DNA of 64,000 nucleotides from Clostridia bacterium (GTDB lineage Bacteria; Bacillota; Clostridia; Oscillospirales; CAG-272), in contig JAFTRY010000006.1 in NCBI GenBank assembly GCA_017462035.1, positions 1-64,000 of the forward strand, given 5' to 3'. Both the position numbers and the translations under genes were made by a program. Every line of letters begins with the position of its first letter. Position 1 is the stretch's first letter. The notes beneath the pieces are model-generated. The model searched no databases and was not told where the DNA came from. It was given only the letters and a program-made list of their open reading frames with translations. This document shows, in pieces, positions 17,866-26,304 of the stretch.

Positions 17866-17894
17866 TTGCAATCCCGGGATAAATTTTTTATAAT
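17866..17894 (+). promoter_or_regulatory. Sigma-A promoter
   Basis: TTGCAA (17866-17871), 17-bp spacer, TATAAT (17889-17894), upstream of the EEP gene. Confidence 0.8.
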
Positions 17895-17950
17895 ATGTGT
17901 GGGAGGGGATCCCAATCAATTTTTGAAATGTGAAAAGAGAGGATTGCGCA

Positions 17951-19591
17951 ATGGAAAAGAGTATGAGGGCTCGTCTGTTGAGTTTTAATATTTTGACTCA
18001 CGACCTGTACGGAAGAAACAACTACCGTCTTTACGGAAATCAGACGGCAGATGATTACACCTTTGAAAAGCGGCTGTGGCGTATGATCGCGTTGATGGAA
18101 TACACGAAGCCGGACGTGGTGATGCTTCAGGAGCTTTCCGGTCCAAAATACTGGGGAACGGTATTGGAGCTTGAGCCCATCGACGACACGAAGGGTATTT
18201 ACGTTTCCCCTCACTTCAAAAACTACGTCTGGGTCAACTACGGGAATCGGTATGGTGTACCTTATGCGGACAATCAGACCAAGCGGAATCCCTTCGATGC
18301 TCACAATATGATCATGTATAATACGGAGAAGTTTGATCTTCTGGCAAGCGGAACCTTTTTTCTGACCGATGACGGGACCAGAGAGACCTGCTGGTATGAC
18401 AACCGGGGCGAAAGAATCAGCATTTTCGACGACATCGGAGATTGCACCTGGATCCTTCTGTGTGACCGTGAGTCGGGCATCAAGGCAATTTACGCCACCA
18501 CCCATTCCTATCTGGGAAGCTTACAGAGAACTGCCTATCACGTGGAAAATTTGCAGCTGATGTCAGACCGTCTGTGTCGGATCGCCGAGGAGTACGGCGA
18601 AGAGGGCAGAGCCCTTCCCGTTGTGGTTGCCGGGGATTTCAACGTATCTCCCAAGAGACGGAACGTGGGACATTCCTATGAGCATATGGTCAAATACGCC
18701 GGCTTCAATGACGCGAAGGAGGCGGCACCCATCAGTGATGAATCGGGAACTGCCCGGGTTTACGGTAACGACATGGGAAGCCGGGACGGAACCAGTGCCA
18801 ACGGAGAACGCATTGACTTTTTCTTCTCTCAGGGCATGGACGTAGACAGATACTTCGTCCTTAAGGGGATGTTCAGACCTTTGGACGATACCAGATACGA
18901 ATACGTTCATGAGGACGCGAAGTTTGACGGCTCCATGTACGATTTTTCCGATCATCAGCCAATCTACAGTGAGATTACCATCGGAACGGGAGAGAAATAC
19001 GTCTCTCACCGCGCCGATCCTGCCACCTTCTACACCAATCCCAACACCGCCAAGGATACGGTAGTCGAGAACAGTGAAGAGAAGCCTCCCATTACGTCCA
19101 AGCTCACCTTCGTACGGCAGAAGCTTCATGCCTTCACCGGCGGAGGCTATCAGAGCCCCACCTCCTCGGCTCTGGTGAGCGACCCGGAAAAGGGTACGGT
19201 TTTGCGCTTTATTGCCAATCGGAACACCGGTCTCTTTAAAGGAATTATTTCGGCGGCGGGGATTTTTGACCGATATGTTGAGGAGATGGAAGCGGGAGAA
19301 CGGGAGAAGGTGACAAACGCGAAAAAGCTGACCGTGACCTTCAAGACCGAGCTGAGCATTGAAGGAGTGGATCTGAAATTCTTTGTTGTTACGGGAGATC
19401 TGGGTAGCAATGGGCAATACAGGCTGGTCCAGCTTCCCACTGACGTAAATGGTCAGTGGAGGACTCTCGAGGTGGATCTTTCCGGTCTTTCCGGCAGAGT
19501 TGCCAAGATGGGAATTTACGGCGGTTCTCAGGCTACCGGGCTACTGAGGGGTGACGCGGTTTATATCGAGTCTATCGCGTTTACGGAATAA
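17951..19591 (+). CDS. Endonuclease/exonuclease/phosphatase family protein with C-terminal beta-rich domain
   Basis: 546 residues from the ATG at 17951, which follows AGAGAGGAT. The first 350 residues carry the EEP fold: SFNILTHDL near the start, the catalytic Glu in MLQELSG, THSYLG, VAGDFNVSP and the final DHQPIYSE Asp-His pair. EEP enzymes cleave phosphodiesters in nucleic acids or lipids, or phosphomonoesters. A linker leads to a beta-strand-rich domain of about 155 residues that looks like a carbohydrate- or ligand-binding sandwich. No signal peptide is seen despite this architecture. It is monocistronic between its own promoter and terminator. Confidence 0.82.
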   Translation: MEKSMRARLLSFNILTHDLYGRNNYRLYGNQTADDYTFEKRLWRMIALMEYTKPDVVMLQELSGPKYWGTVLELEPIDDTKGIYVSPHFKNYVWVNYGNRYGVPYADNQTKRNPFDAHNMIMYNTEKFDLLASGTFFLTDDGTRETCWYDNRGERISIFDDIGDCTWILLCDRESGIKAIYATTHSYLGSLQRTAYHVENLQLMSDRLCRIAEEYGEEGRALPVVVAGDFNVSPKRRNVGHSYEHMVKYAGFNDAKEAAPISDESGTARVYGNDMGSRDGTSANGERIDFFFSQGMDVDRYFVLKGMFRPLDDTRYEYVHEDAKFDGSMYDFSDHQPIYSEITIGTGEKYVSHRADPATFYTNPNTAKDTVVENSEEKPPITSKLTFVRQKLHAFTGGGYQSPTSSALVSDPEKGTVLRFIANRNTGLFKGIISAAGIFDRYVEEMEAGEREKVTNAKKLTVTFKTELSIEGVDLKFFVVTGDLGSNGQYRLVQLPTDVNGQWRTLEVDLSGLSGRVAKMGIYGGSQATGLLRGDAVYIESIAFTE

Positions 19592-19600
19592 GCGGTATTG

Positions 19601-19637
19601 AAAAGGGGTGCGGATCACGGGGATCCGCATCCCTTTT
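19601..19637. terminator. Bidirectional terminator
   Basis: The arms at 19601-19616 (AAAAGGGGTGCGGATC) and 19622-19637 pair with one bulge or wobble and have A- and T-runs at both ends. It separates the convergent EEP and tagA genes. Confidence 0.88.
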
Positions 19638-19686
19638 CCCGTTCTCATTCAGGATGCGTTACGATCGAGTAACCAGGGAGAATATT

Positions 19687-20436
19687 TCAAGACAGGGATT
19701 GTTTTTTCGCTCGGAAGAGGGCGGGAAAGAAGGAAAAGAGAAATCGGAGGCGAGGGAGCCGCTGGGGGGAACGGAGGGCTCGGTAGAGCCATTCCAACCC
19801 CATTGCCCGGATCGGTTGGGGTGCCCGGGGCAGATCTCCCGACCACACGTCAAGGGAGCCTCCCAGCCCCATTGCCAGGCGAAGGGAGGGAAGGTGTGCT
19901 TCGTGGGACAGGATCCACTGCTCTTGTTCGGGAAAGCCCATGCAGACAAGCAGAATTTGCGGCTCTGCCTGTTGCACCTTCCGGAGAACATTTTCCTCCT
20001 CACCGGGGGAGAAGTAGCCGTGATGAGTACCAGCCATGATTAGTTCGGGAAGCTGACTTCGGAGGCGTTCTGCCGCCCGTCTTGCCACGCCGGGCTTCCC
20101 ACCCAATAAAAACACCGAAAGCCCTTGCTCCGCGGCGTAGCGAAGAACCCATTCTCCCAGGTCGATGCCGGGGATCCTTTCTGTCAATGGTGTTCCCAAT
20201 ACGCGAGCGCACAGGAGAGTGCCTATGCCATCGGGAATGAGCAAGTCCCCTCGGTGGAGCAACTGATGGAGGGAGGGGTCCTTAGCGGCTTTGGTCAATA
20301 TCTCCGCGTTGGGCGAAAAAATTACGGTTTTTGATTCACGGGATAATCTTTCTTTCAAGTTCGCCTGTATATCGCGTGCACTTGCGTTGACGATGGGCAG
20401 ACCGAAGAGGGGAATGGTGGGAAGAGTAGGGAACAT
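19687..20436 (-). CDS. tagA: WecG/TagA/CpsF family glycosyltransferase
   Basis: A 249-residue GT26 enzyme. It starts MFPTLPTIPLFG, 5 bases after AAGGAG. The blocks KTVIFSPNAEIL, LLIPDGIGTLL (catalytic-type Asp), VFLLGGKPGVARR, ILLVCMGFPEQEQW and AMGLGGSLDVWSG are diagnostic of the family. TagA adds N-acetylmannosamine to undecaprenyl-diphospho-GlcNAc in wall teichoic acid or secondary polymer linkage units on the inner membrane face. No other wall-polymer gene is beside it. The local GC content is higher than in its neighbours. Confidence 0.88.
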   Translation of the reverse strand: MFPTLPTIPLFGLPIVNASARDIQANLKERLSRESKTVIFSPNAEILTKAAKDPSLHQLLHRGDLLIPDGIGTLLCARVLGTPLTERIPGIDLGEWVLRYAAEQGLSVFLLGGKPGVARRAAERLRSQLPELIMAGTHHGYFSPGEEENVLRKVQQAEPQILLVCMGFPEQEQWILSHEAHLPSLRLAMGLGGSLDVWSGDLPRAPQPIRAMGLEWLYRALRSPQRLPRLRFLFSFFPALFRAKKQSLS

Positions 20437-20448
20437 AAGAACTCCTTA

Positions 20449-20547
20449 TAGTATGGTGATTGCGGATGACGAGATTGACACGCTTAGGCTGACGCAGGCA
20501 TATTTTTCGCAAATTCTTTTGATTTTATGCTCTCTTCCGTCTTGACA
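20449..20547 (+). pseudogene. Possible remnant of a response-regulator N-terminus
   Basis: The frame from 20455 reads [18 protein letters not shown] and then loses any similarity before stopping. The first eleven residues look like strand 1 plus the acidic pocket of a receiver domain. There is no ribosome site, and the proS promoter overlaps its end. It may be a chance match. Confidence 0.2.
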
Positions 20548-20570
20548 TTTTTCGCGAGATGCTTTATAAT
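20542..20570 (+). promoter_or_regulatory. Sigma-A promoter of proS
   Basis: TTGACA (20542-20547), 17-bp spacer, TATAAT (20565-20570). The leader of about 45 bases is too short for a T-box. Confidence 0.9.
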
Positions 20571-20619
20571 ATACTGTGATTATAGATTTCATTGTTTGGA
20601 ACATCGAAAGGACAAAAAA

Positions 20620-22059
20620 ATGGCAAACGACAAGAAGATGGTTGAGCAGATCACGGCAATGGACACCGATTTTGCTCAGTGGTATACTGACGTAGTGAAA
20701 AAGGCGGAGCTGGTGGACTACTCTGGTGTAAAGGGTTGTATGATCATCCGTCCCTACGGCTATGCGATTTGGGAAAATATTCAGCATGATCTGGACACAA
20801 GATTTAAAAAGTTCGGCGTGGAAAACATGTATATGCCTCTGTTTATTCCGGAAAGTTTGCTCCAGAAGGAAAAGGATCACGTAGAGGGCTTTGCTCCCGA
20901 GTGCGCTATCGTTACCATTGGCGGACAAAACAAGCTGGCGGAAAGACTGATGGTTCGTCCTACCTCGGAAACCTTGTTCTGTGAGCATTACAAAAATATT
21001 ATTCATTCCTATCGTGATCTTCCTAAGCTGTACAATCAGTGGTGTAACGTGGTCAGGTGGGAAAAGACCACCCGTCCCTTCCTCCGTACCTCTGAGTTCT
21101 TGTGGCAGGAGGGGCACACCATGCACGAAAACGAGGAGCAGGCGGTTGAGGAAACTCTGCAGATGCTCAAGTGCTACGAGGACTTCTATCGCGAGACCCT
21201 GGCGATCCCCGCCGTGACCGGACGAAAGACCGACAAGGAGAAGTTCGCGGGTGCCAGAGAGACCTACACCATTGAGCCCATGATGCACAACGGCGTGGCA
21301 TTGCAGGGTGGAACCTCTCATTATTTCGGGGACGGCTTTACCAAAGCCTTTGATATCACTTATACTGACCGTGAAAATCAGGTTCGGTACCCTCATCAGA
21401 CCTCTTGGGGCGTATCGACCCGTATGATCGGTGCCATTATTATGACCCACGGCGATGACAACGGTTTGATTCTGCCGCCTAAGGTGGCTCCTATTCAGGT
21501 TGCCATCATTCCCGTTGCTCAGCACAAGGAGGGCGTTTTGGAGAAGGCGGGCGAGCTGAAGGCTCTGCTTTCCGAGAAGTTCCGCGTGAAGCTGGATGAC
21601 AGCGACAACTCCACGGGCTGGAAGTACAGCCAGTATGAGATGAAGGGTGTACCTCTCCGTCTGGAGATCGGTCCCCGCGATATTGAGAACAATTCTTGTG
21701 TGTTGGTGAGCCGTGTAAGTCGTCAGAAGACCTTTGTATCTCTGGACAACCTCGTGGAAGAGGTGGAGAAGGCGTTGGTATCGGTTCACGAGGAGCTCTT
21801 AGCTCGTGCCGAGAAAAATCTGGCTGAGAAGACCAGCGTTGCCGCAAGTCACGAAGAATTTCTGGATATCGCAGAAAACCGTCCCGGTTTTATCAAGGCT
21901 ATGTGGTGCGGAGACAGCGCTTGTGAAGATCAGCTGAAGGATGAGACCGGTGGAGTGAAATCCCGTTGTATTCCTTTCGTAGAGGAGCATATTTCCGACA
22001 AGTGTGTGTGCTGTGGCAAGCCTGCCAAGCACATGGTAGTTTGGGGTAGACAGTATTAA
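20620..22059 (+). CDS. proS: Prolyl-tRNA synthetase, short (archaeal/eukaryote-like) form
   Basis: 479 residues from the ATG at 20620 ([10 protein letters not shown]), downstream of the promoter with GAAAGGA before it; the longer frame starts before the transcript. Class II motifs are clear: motif 2 near [24 protein letters not shown] and motif 3 [20 protein letters not shown]. The C-terminal segment has CGDSACED and [18 protein letters not shown], the Zn-binding domain of the type without the bacterial editing insertion. It charges tRNA-Pro in the cytosol and is monocistronic. Confidence 0.96.
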   Translation: MANDKKMVEQITAMDTDFAQWYTDVVKKAELVDYSGVKGCMIIRPYGYAIWENIQHDLDTRFKKFGVENMYMPLFIPESLLQKEKDHVEGFAPECAIVTIGGQNKLAERLMVRPTSETLFCEHYKNIIHSYRDLPKLYNQWCNVVRWEKTTRPFLRTSEFLWQEGHTMHENEEQAVEETLQMLKCYEDFYRETLAIPAVTGRKTDKEKFAGARETYTIEPMMHNGVALQGGTSHYFGDGFTKAFDITYTDRENQVRYPHQTSWGVSTRMIGAIIMTHGDDNGLILPPKVAPIQVAIIPVAQHKEGVLEKAGELKALLSEKFRVKLDDSDNSTGWKYSQYEMKGVPLRLEIGPRDIENNSCVLVSRVSRQKTFVSLDNLVEEVEKALVSVHEELLARAEKNLAEKTSVAASHEEFLDIAENRPGFIKAMWCGDSACEDQLKDETGGVKSRCIPFVEEHISDKCVCCGKPAKHMVVWGRQY

Positions 22060-22068
22060 TGAGGACAT

Positions 22069-22094
22069 GAACGGCGAAGTGCTCCTTCGCCGTT
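22069..22094 (+). terminator. Inverted repeat after proS
   Basis: GAACGGCGAAG (22069-22079) pairs perfectly with CTTCGCCGTTC (22084-22094). The following bases TGCTATATGG lack a T-run, so termination would be weak or factor-assisted. Confidence 0.5.
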
Positions 22095-22133
22095 CTGCTA
22101 TATGGATCGAGTGAAGGAGAAAGGAGGGGTTCT

Positions 22134-23270
22134 ATGCTTGCTTTTGGACGCTGTGTCAAGAAGGTATTCTCACGAATGGATCCCATCTTGTTTGGAGCCA
22201 CTACCTTTTTATCACTTATGAGCATCCTGACCGTGTTTGGTGCGGTAGATAACTTTGGAAAAAGCAAGCTGGTCATGCAGATCGCCATGACTCTGGCGGG
22301 TATGGTCGCGGTTCTGATCTTAGCCAATCTGGATTACCGCTTCTTCGTGGATCGGTTTCACTGGGTCATGCTCATTGGTTCAGCCGCTTTACTTGCCATT
22401 ACGCTTCTTTTCGGTAACAGCGGTGAGAACATTGAAACGGCAAACCGAAGCTGGCTGAGGTTTCCTGTGGTGGGGATTGCCATTCAACCATCGGAGTTTG
22501 TGAAGATCACCTTCCTATGTACCTTTGCCAGGCACCTGGATCTGGTGAAGGCGAAAATTAACCGCCCGCTGACTCTGCTCGGGGTTATTGCCCACGCGGG
22601 ATTGATTGTTGGCTTGATCCTTTTATCCGGTGACCTGGGAGTTGCTCTGGTCTATCTGGGGATCATCGCGGTCATGCTGTTTTGTGCCGGACTTTCTGTA
22701 TGGTATTTTGTGGGTGCCTTGGTGATTTTGGTGATCGCGTTTCCGTTTTTATGGGATTTTTTGAAGCCGTATCAACAAAATCGGATCATCATTGGTTTTC
22801 AACCCGAGTTGGATCCGAATGACGTGGGTCGCCAGCCCTTGTTGAGCCGAGAGACCATTGCGGGAGGAGGGTTGTTCGGCGTAGGTCTGTTTGGCGGCGG
22901 TCGGTACGAGATCCTTGCCGCGTCTCACACGGACTTTATTTTTGCCACGGTGTGTGAGAAGTTTGGTTTTGTGGGAGGTGCATTGGTAGTCATCGCCCTG
23001 GTTGTCCTTGCTATCCGGTTATTGTGGATCTCCTATCGGTGCCGAGACGGCGTGGGACGTTTGATCTGCTGCGGGATCGCGGCGATTATTATCATTCAAA
23101 GTCTGGAAAATCTTTGGATGTGTATGGCGATGGTTCCCGTGGTGGGAATTACGCTCCCTTTTATGAGCTGTGGAGGCTCGTCGGTATTTGCTCTGTACGT
23201 ACTGATGGGATTGGCTCACAGCACTGCCTCCAGGGAAAAGAAATTTTTCTTTAGCGGAAGGTCGGAGTAG
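22134..23270 (+). CDS. RodA/FtsW/SpoVE family protein
   Basis: A 378-residue SEDS glycosyltransferase with about ten helices. The diagnostic blocks are NRSWLRFPVVGIAIQPSEFVK (residues 102-122), LLSGDLGVALVYLG, LGRQ-like DPNDVGRQPLLSRETIAGGGLFGVGLF, HTDFIFATVCEKFGFVGG and LPFMSCGGSSVFALYVLMGL. SEDS proteins polymerise lipid II into peptidoglycan at the membrane. GAAAGGAGGGG precedes the ATG. No MreB or penicillin-binding protein partner is adjacent, so RodA and SpoVE/FtsW cannot be separated. Confidence 0.92.
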   Translation: MLAFGRCVKKVFSRMDPILFGATTFLSLMSILTVFGAVDNFGKSKLVMQIAMTLAGMVAVLILANLDYRFFVDRFHWVMLIGSAALLAITLLFGNSGENIETANRSWLRFPVVGIAIQPSEFVKITFLCTFARHLDLVKAKINRPLTLLGVIAHAGLIVGLILLSGDLGVALVYLGIIAVMLFCAGLSVWYFVGALVILVIAFPFLWDFLKPYQQNRIIIGFQPELDPNDVGRQPLLSRETIAGGGLFGVGLFGGGRYEILAASHTDFIFATVCEKFGFVGGALVVIALVVLAIRLLWISYRCRDGVGRLICCGIAAIIIIQSLENLWMCMAMVPVVGITLPFMSCGGSSVFALYVLMGLAHSTASREKKFFFSGRSE

Positions 23271-23297
23271 ATTTAAAGAAAAATATGAATAACGGTT

Positions 23298-23340
23298 CTC
23301 CCGAACGAATAGAATGGAGTAGAAATGATTGGTTCGGGAG
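23298..23340 (+). promoter_or_regulatory. Hairpin that can cover a ribosome binding site
   Basis: CTCCCGAAC (23298-23306) pairs with GTTCGGGAG (23332-23340). The right arm contains most of the GGGAGG Shine-Dalgarno of the gene starting at 23350. Confidence 0.5.
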
Positions 23341-23349
23341 GACTTTTCT

Positions 23350-23826
23350 ATGTTTATTTATTCTTTACGGGCAAGTACGCTGAAGTTTTTTGCCGTGGTT
23401 TGCGTGGCATTGGTAACGGTGATCACCCTCATTGCCTTTGTTCCCGCTTATGGTGAGGACAGCAAGTACGTCTCTAAAAACATGGACATTGATTATACCG
23501 GAGTCAAAACCAATGAGGACAGGATCGAATTTTTGGCTCAGTTTGGCTGGGAAGTGAAGCCTGACGCGGTGGAAAGCGCGGAGGTGACTATCCCGTCGGA
23601 ATTTGACAAGATTTTTACCGGCTATAATGAGATTCAGAAGCGGCAGGGCTTGGATCTGTCGGATTACAGGAAGAAAAAAGTAATGCGTTATACATATGAG
23701 GTGACCAACTACCAGGGTGCTGACGGTGTGGTTTACGCCAACATGCTGGTATACCGAAACCGAGTGATCGGCGGTGATGTTTGCTCGGCGGATGTCAGCG
23801 GATTCATTCATGGATTTGAAAAATAA
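23350..23826 (+). CDS. DUF4830 domain protein
   Basis: 158 residues from the ATG at 23350, which has GGGAGG 8 bases upstream. There is one N-terminal hydrophobic helix (residues 12-35, LKFFAVVCVALVTVITLIAF) followed by an extracellular domain. The segment TNEDRIEFLAQFGWEVKPDAVE begins the DUF4830 domain common in Clostridia. TYEVTNYQGADGVVYANMLVYRNRVIGGDV closes it. Function is unknown. It follows the RodA/FtsW gene, and such proteins often sit near envelope genes. Confidence 0.8.
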   Translation: MFIYSLRASTLKFFAVVCVALVTVITLIAFVPAYGEDSKYVSKNMDIDYTGVKTNEDRIEFLAQFGWEVKPDAVESAEVTIPSEFDKIFTGYNEIQKRQGLDLSDYRKKKVMRYTYEVTNYQGADGVVYANMLVYRNRVIGGDVCSADVSGFIHGFEK

Positions 23827-23841
23827 TACCTTAACAGTTTC

Positions 23842-23883
23842 GCCCCGGCTCATGAGAATTCATGAGCCGGGGCAAAGTTTTTG
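23842..23883 (+). terminator. Intrinsic terminator
   Basis: A perfect 14-bp stem, GCCCCGGCTCATGA and its complement, with a GAAT loop, followed by AAAGTTTTT. Confidence 0.88.
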
Positions 23884-23897
23884 CAAAAAAATTTTTT

Positions 23898-23922
23898 AAC
23901 CCGGACAGTAGTTGTCCGGGTT
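23898..23922. promoter_or_regulatory. 10-bp inverted repeat over the -35 region (possible operator)
   Basis: AACCCGGACA and TGTCCGGGTT are exact complements separated by 5 bases. The right arm overlaps the -35 box TTGTCC of the next promoter, as an operator would. A second transcript hairpin is the other reading. Confidence 0.45.
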
Positions 23923-23939
23923 AAGGTTTATCATATACT
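23912..23939 (+). promoter_or_regulatory. Probable promoter of the Ig-like protein gene
   Basis: TTGTCC (23912-23917), 16-bp spacer, TATACT (23934-23939). It is a weaker match than other promoters in the window. Confidence 0.55.
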
Positions 23940-24016
23940 TGCAGCTGCGAAATAAGGAAACAAAAATACACATTTAAAACTAAATTAAACATTCAAAAAA
24001 GAAAGGAAAATGAAAA

Positions 24017-26230
24017 ATGAATGAATTAAACAACAAAACAGAAATGGATGCTGAGGAGTTGATCCTGGCACCGGAAACAGAAATTTATGAAGAGGCAAGA
24101 AGAATTGCCATGGAATCGGCAGGGAAGGAGAGTGCCTTGTTTTTCGTGGAGTATGACACGAACCGAGAGGAGGACTTTCTCGCTCTGATCTCCGAAATGG
24201 GCAGTACCGTGGAGGGAGAAGAAGAAGGGACGGGGGCTCTGATCCTGTCCTTGAATGAAGACCAGCTGGCGTTTGTGAAGACGCTGGATTATGTGGAGCG
24301 ACTGAGGGAAAACAGACCTGTGATCCGTCAGGCGGAGGAAGAGACTTTGAATATCGAGGCTAAATCCATCTTGACAAACCAGGAAGAAAATGGTATACTT
24401 AATTCAGTGGAAGCCATGTCTTTGGAAGCAGACGACGGGGGTGTGGCGGTGGCTTCGGAGGTAGCAACCGCATCCGTAACGTCCACTTGCCCGGAATCCA
24501 ATACGATGGCTACCGCGATCCCCCTTACCATCGGCACAGTAAAATACGGATGTATTTGTTGCCCCGGGGCGGAGCAGTGGTACAAGTTCACGGTGAATGA
24601 ATCTTCCACCTATACGATTTCTACCAACAAGTTTACGGAAAACTACAATTTAGATACCGTTGGTTATCTGTATGATTCCTGCGGAAATCTGCTTGCCCAG
24701 AATGATGACCATAACCTGAGACTTTACTTTAAGATCCAGGCGGAGCTTGAGGAAGGTCAGACATATTATGTAAAGGTTATGGCGAAGGGCAATAACACGG
24801 GTAGTTATAGCGTAAAGGTGGAAAATAAGATTTGGGTGACTGATGTAACGGTTCATCCAACTACGGTCACCATGGGTGTGGGAGATACTGCGCAGTTGTC
24901 TGCTACGGTTTCTCCTGCAAATGCCACAGATAAAAGAGTTTTTTGGCATGGTTTCAATAACAACGTGGCAACGGTAGATTTCCACACTGGTATAGTGACA
25001 GCCATAGGCATTGGTGTGGCACATATTCGTGCTTACGATTGGGATCAAAGAAGTCAAGGGGGAGATTACAGAGTTTATGTCGGAGGTCCTCCTGTTGAAT
25101 CTGTTACGCTGGATCGAACGAAGAAAACCATTAGTGTGGGGGATTCCGAATATTTAATCGAAACAATTTTACCTTTGACTGCAATCGAACGGCGCGTTAA
25201 TTGGGAAAGTGATAATTCGAGCATTGCGGAGGTCAATGGTGCAGGCTTGGTAACGGCTAAAGCACCGGGAATAGTCAATATCACCGTAAAAACAGTGGAT
25301 GGTGGATATACCGCAACTTGCGCTGTGACGGTAGATCCGAGACCTAAAGTTGTAATTGAGGAAGAAATTGAGGGAGGATACAAATTTTTTAAAGCAATTT
25401 TCCCGGAAAATGAGGGTGGACTGATTTGGAAGAGTGTTGGTATGGATTTGGAAGGGATGTCTACCATTATCTATCAATCTCATTGGAACAGATATTATTT
25501 TAATCAAGTTCAATATTTTAGCGAAAACCAGCTTGCTTTTCTATACTTGTTTGATCCATTTGGTGTAACGCATTATGTAAAAAATAACATAAGTCATAGA
25601 TTTTCCGATGAAACATGTGTCTATGAAACATGCATGTTCAAAGATCGTGTACATACCAAAATATTTGGCGTATATCCCAGATTAATTAAGGTATTTCCGG
25701 ATAATACAGCTTCGTATTATGAATATAATCCAAATATTTCACCGGAGATAAGGTTGGAATATTATACTGACGCAGAAGTATTGTTTGGCGGACATAAAAT
25801 TTATGATTGGCTTGCTGTTGCAAATCTTGTTATCAATTATGGGATTCCGCTTATAACAAGTTTATTTACAACTATTTGGGGTCCGCTTGGAGCTGTATTG
25901 ACGACTGTAGAATTGTGCCAATTTGCCTTTTTTGGTGGAGCTGTTAATGATACCTTATCGAGTGGAATGTCGTCAAGCTTGGATGAATATCTACAATGTT
26001 TTATTGACAAAGAAGAAAACAAGCACTCATTTTCAAAGGCATTCGGATGGATTGCTTTGGCATTTGATTTTGTGACAACAATTATAGAAGGAATGAATGT
26101 GTTTACCCCATCATTGGCTGATGTTGTAGTATACGATAAAATAAACAGAAATAATGACTATAGAGTGACACTAACAAACGGACAAAATCAGATGACAATA
26201 AAGGAACTGTACGATTATTGCGATTTTTAA
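24017..26230 (+). CDS. Multidomain Ig-like (BIG2) protein with novel C-terminal region
   Basis: 737 residues. Residues 30-100 (ALFFVEYDTNREEDFLALI, then GTGALILSLNEDQLAFVKTLDYVERL) resemble a subtilisin propeptide/I9-type fold. Residues 155-270 look like a PPC-type beta domain (EQWYKFTV, YYVKVMAKGNNTGSYSV). Two BIG2 domains follow (about 275-355 and 360-445, each VxxVTLxxxxxTxxVGD and ending in GxxTVxxxDG-like turns). The last 290 residues match nothing I know and contain hydrophobic stretches near 595-630 and 675-700. No signal peptide is visible, which is odd for Ig-like domains. The DNA is clearly more AT-rich after about 25380, suggesting a joined-on 3' part. Surface adhesin or secreted effector are guesses. 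Confidence 0.72.
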   Translation: MNELNNKTEMDAEELILAPETEIYEEARRIAMESAGKESALFFVEYDTNREEDFLALISEMGSTVEGEEEGTGALILSLNEDQLAFVKTLDYVERLRENRPVIRQAEEETLNIEAKSILTNQEENGILNSVEAMSLEADDGGVAVASEVATASVTSTCPESNTMATAIPLTIGTVKYGCICCPGAEQWYKFTVNESSTYTISTNKFTENYNLDTVGYLYDSCGNLLAQNDDHNLRLYFKIQAELEEGQTYYVKVMAKGNNTGSYSVKVENKIWVTDVTVHPTTVTMGVGDTAQLSATVSPANATDKRVFWHGFNNNVATVDFHTGIVTAIGIGVAHIRAYDWDQRSQGGDYRVYVGGPPVESVTLDRTKKTISVGDSEYLIETILPLTAIERRVNWESDNSSIAEVNGAGLVTAKAPGIVNITVKTVDGGYTATCAVTVDPRPKVVIEEEIEGGYKFFKAIFPENEGGLIWKSVGMDLEGMSTIIYQSHWNRYYFNQVQYFSENQLAFLYLFDPFGVTHYVKNNISHRFSDETCVYETCMFKDRVHTKIFGVYPRLIKVFPDNTASYYEYNPNISPEIRLEYYTDAEVLFGGHKIYDWLAVANLVINYGIPLITSLFTTIWGPLGAVLTTVELCQFAFFGGAVNDTLSSGMSSSLDEYLQCFIDKEENKHSFSKAFGWIALAFDFVTTIIEGMNVFTPSLADVVVYDKINRNNDYRVTLTNGQNQMTIKELYDYCDF

Positions 26231-26256
26231 TACAAACTTATTTGTTTTTAAAAATT

Positions 26257-26281
26257 CCCCGAGACCATTTTGGTCTCGGGG
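26257..26281 (-). terminator. Intrinsic terminator of the LRR gene
   Basis: CCCCGAGACC pairs with GGTCTCGGGG. On the minus strand the stem is followed by AATTTTTAAAAA, so it serves the minus-strand gene. Confidence 0.8.
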
Positions 26282-26304
26282 AGCAATCTATTGATTTGAA
26301 AATA

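Noticed and set aside
19608-20043. Two plus-strand frames of 130-140 codons
   Set aside because: Both overlap tagA on the other strand and start inside a terminator hairpin.
20571-20619. T-box leader before proS
   Set aside because: The leader is only about 45 bases and has no T-box sequence or antiterminator.
20446-21789. A 447-codon open frame on the minus strand
   Set aside because: It lies antisense to proS, whose motifs are unmistakable, and shows no family features.
24372-24402. Consensus-like promoter inside the Ig-like gene
   Set aside because: TTGACA-17-TATACT falls in coding sequence that spells LTNQEENG. It is not claimed as an active promoter, only as the parent of the copied fragment.
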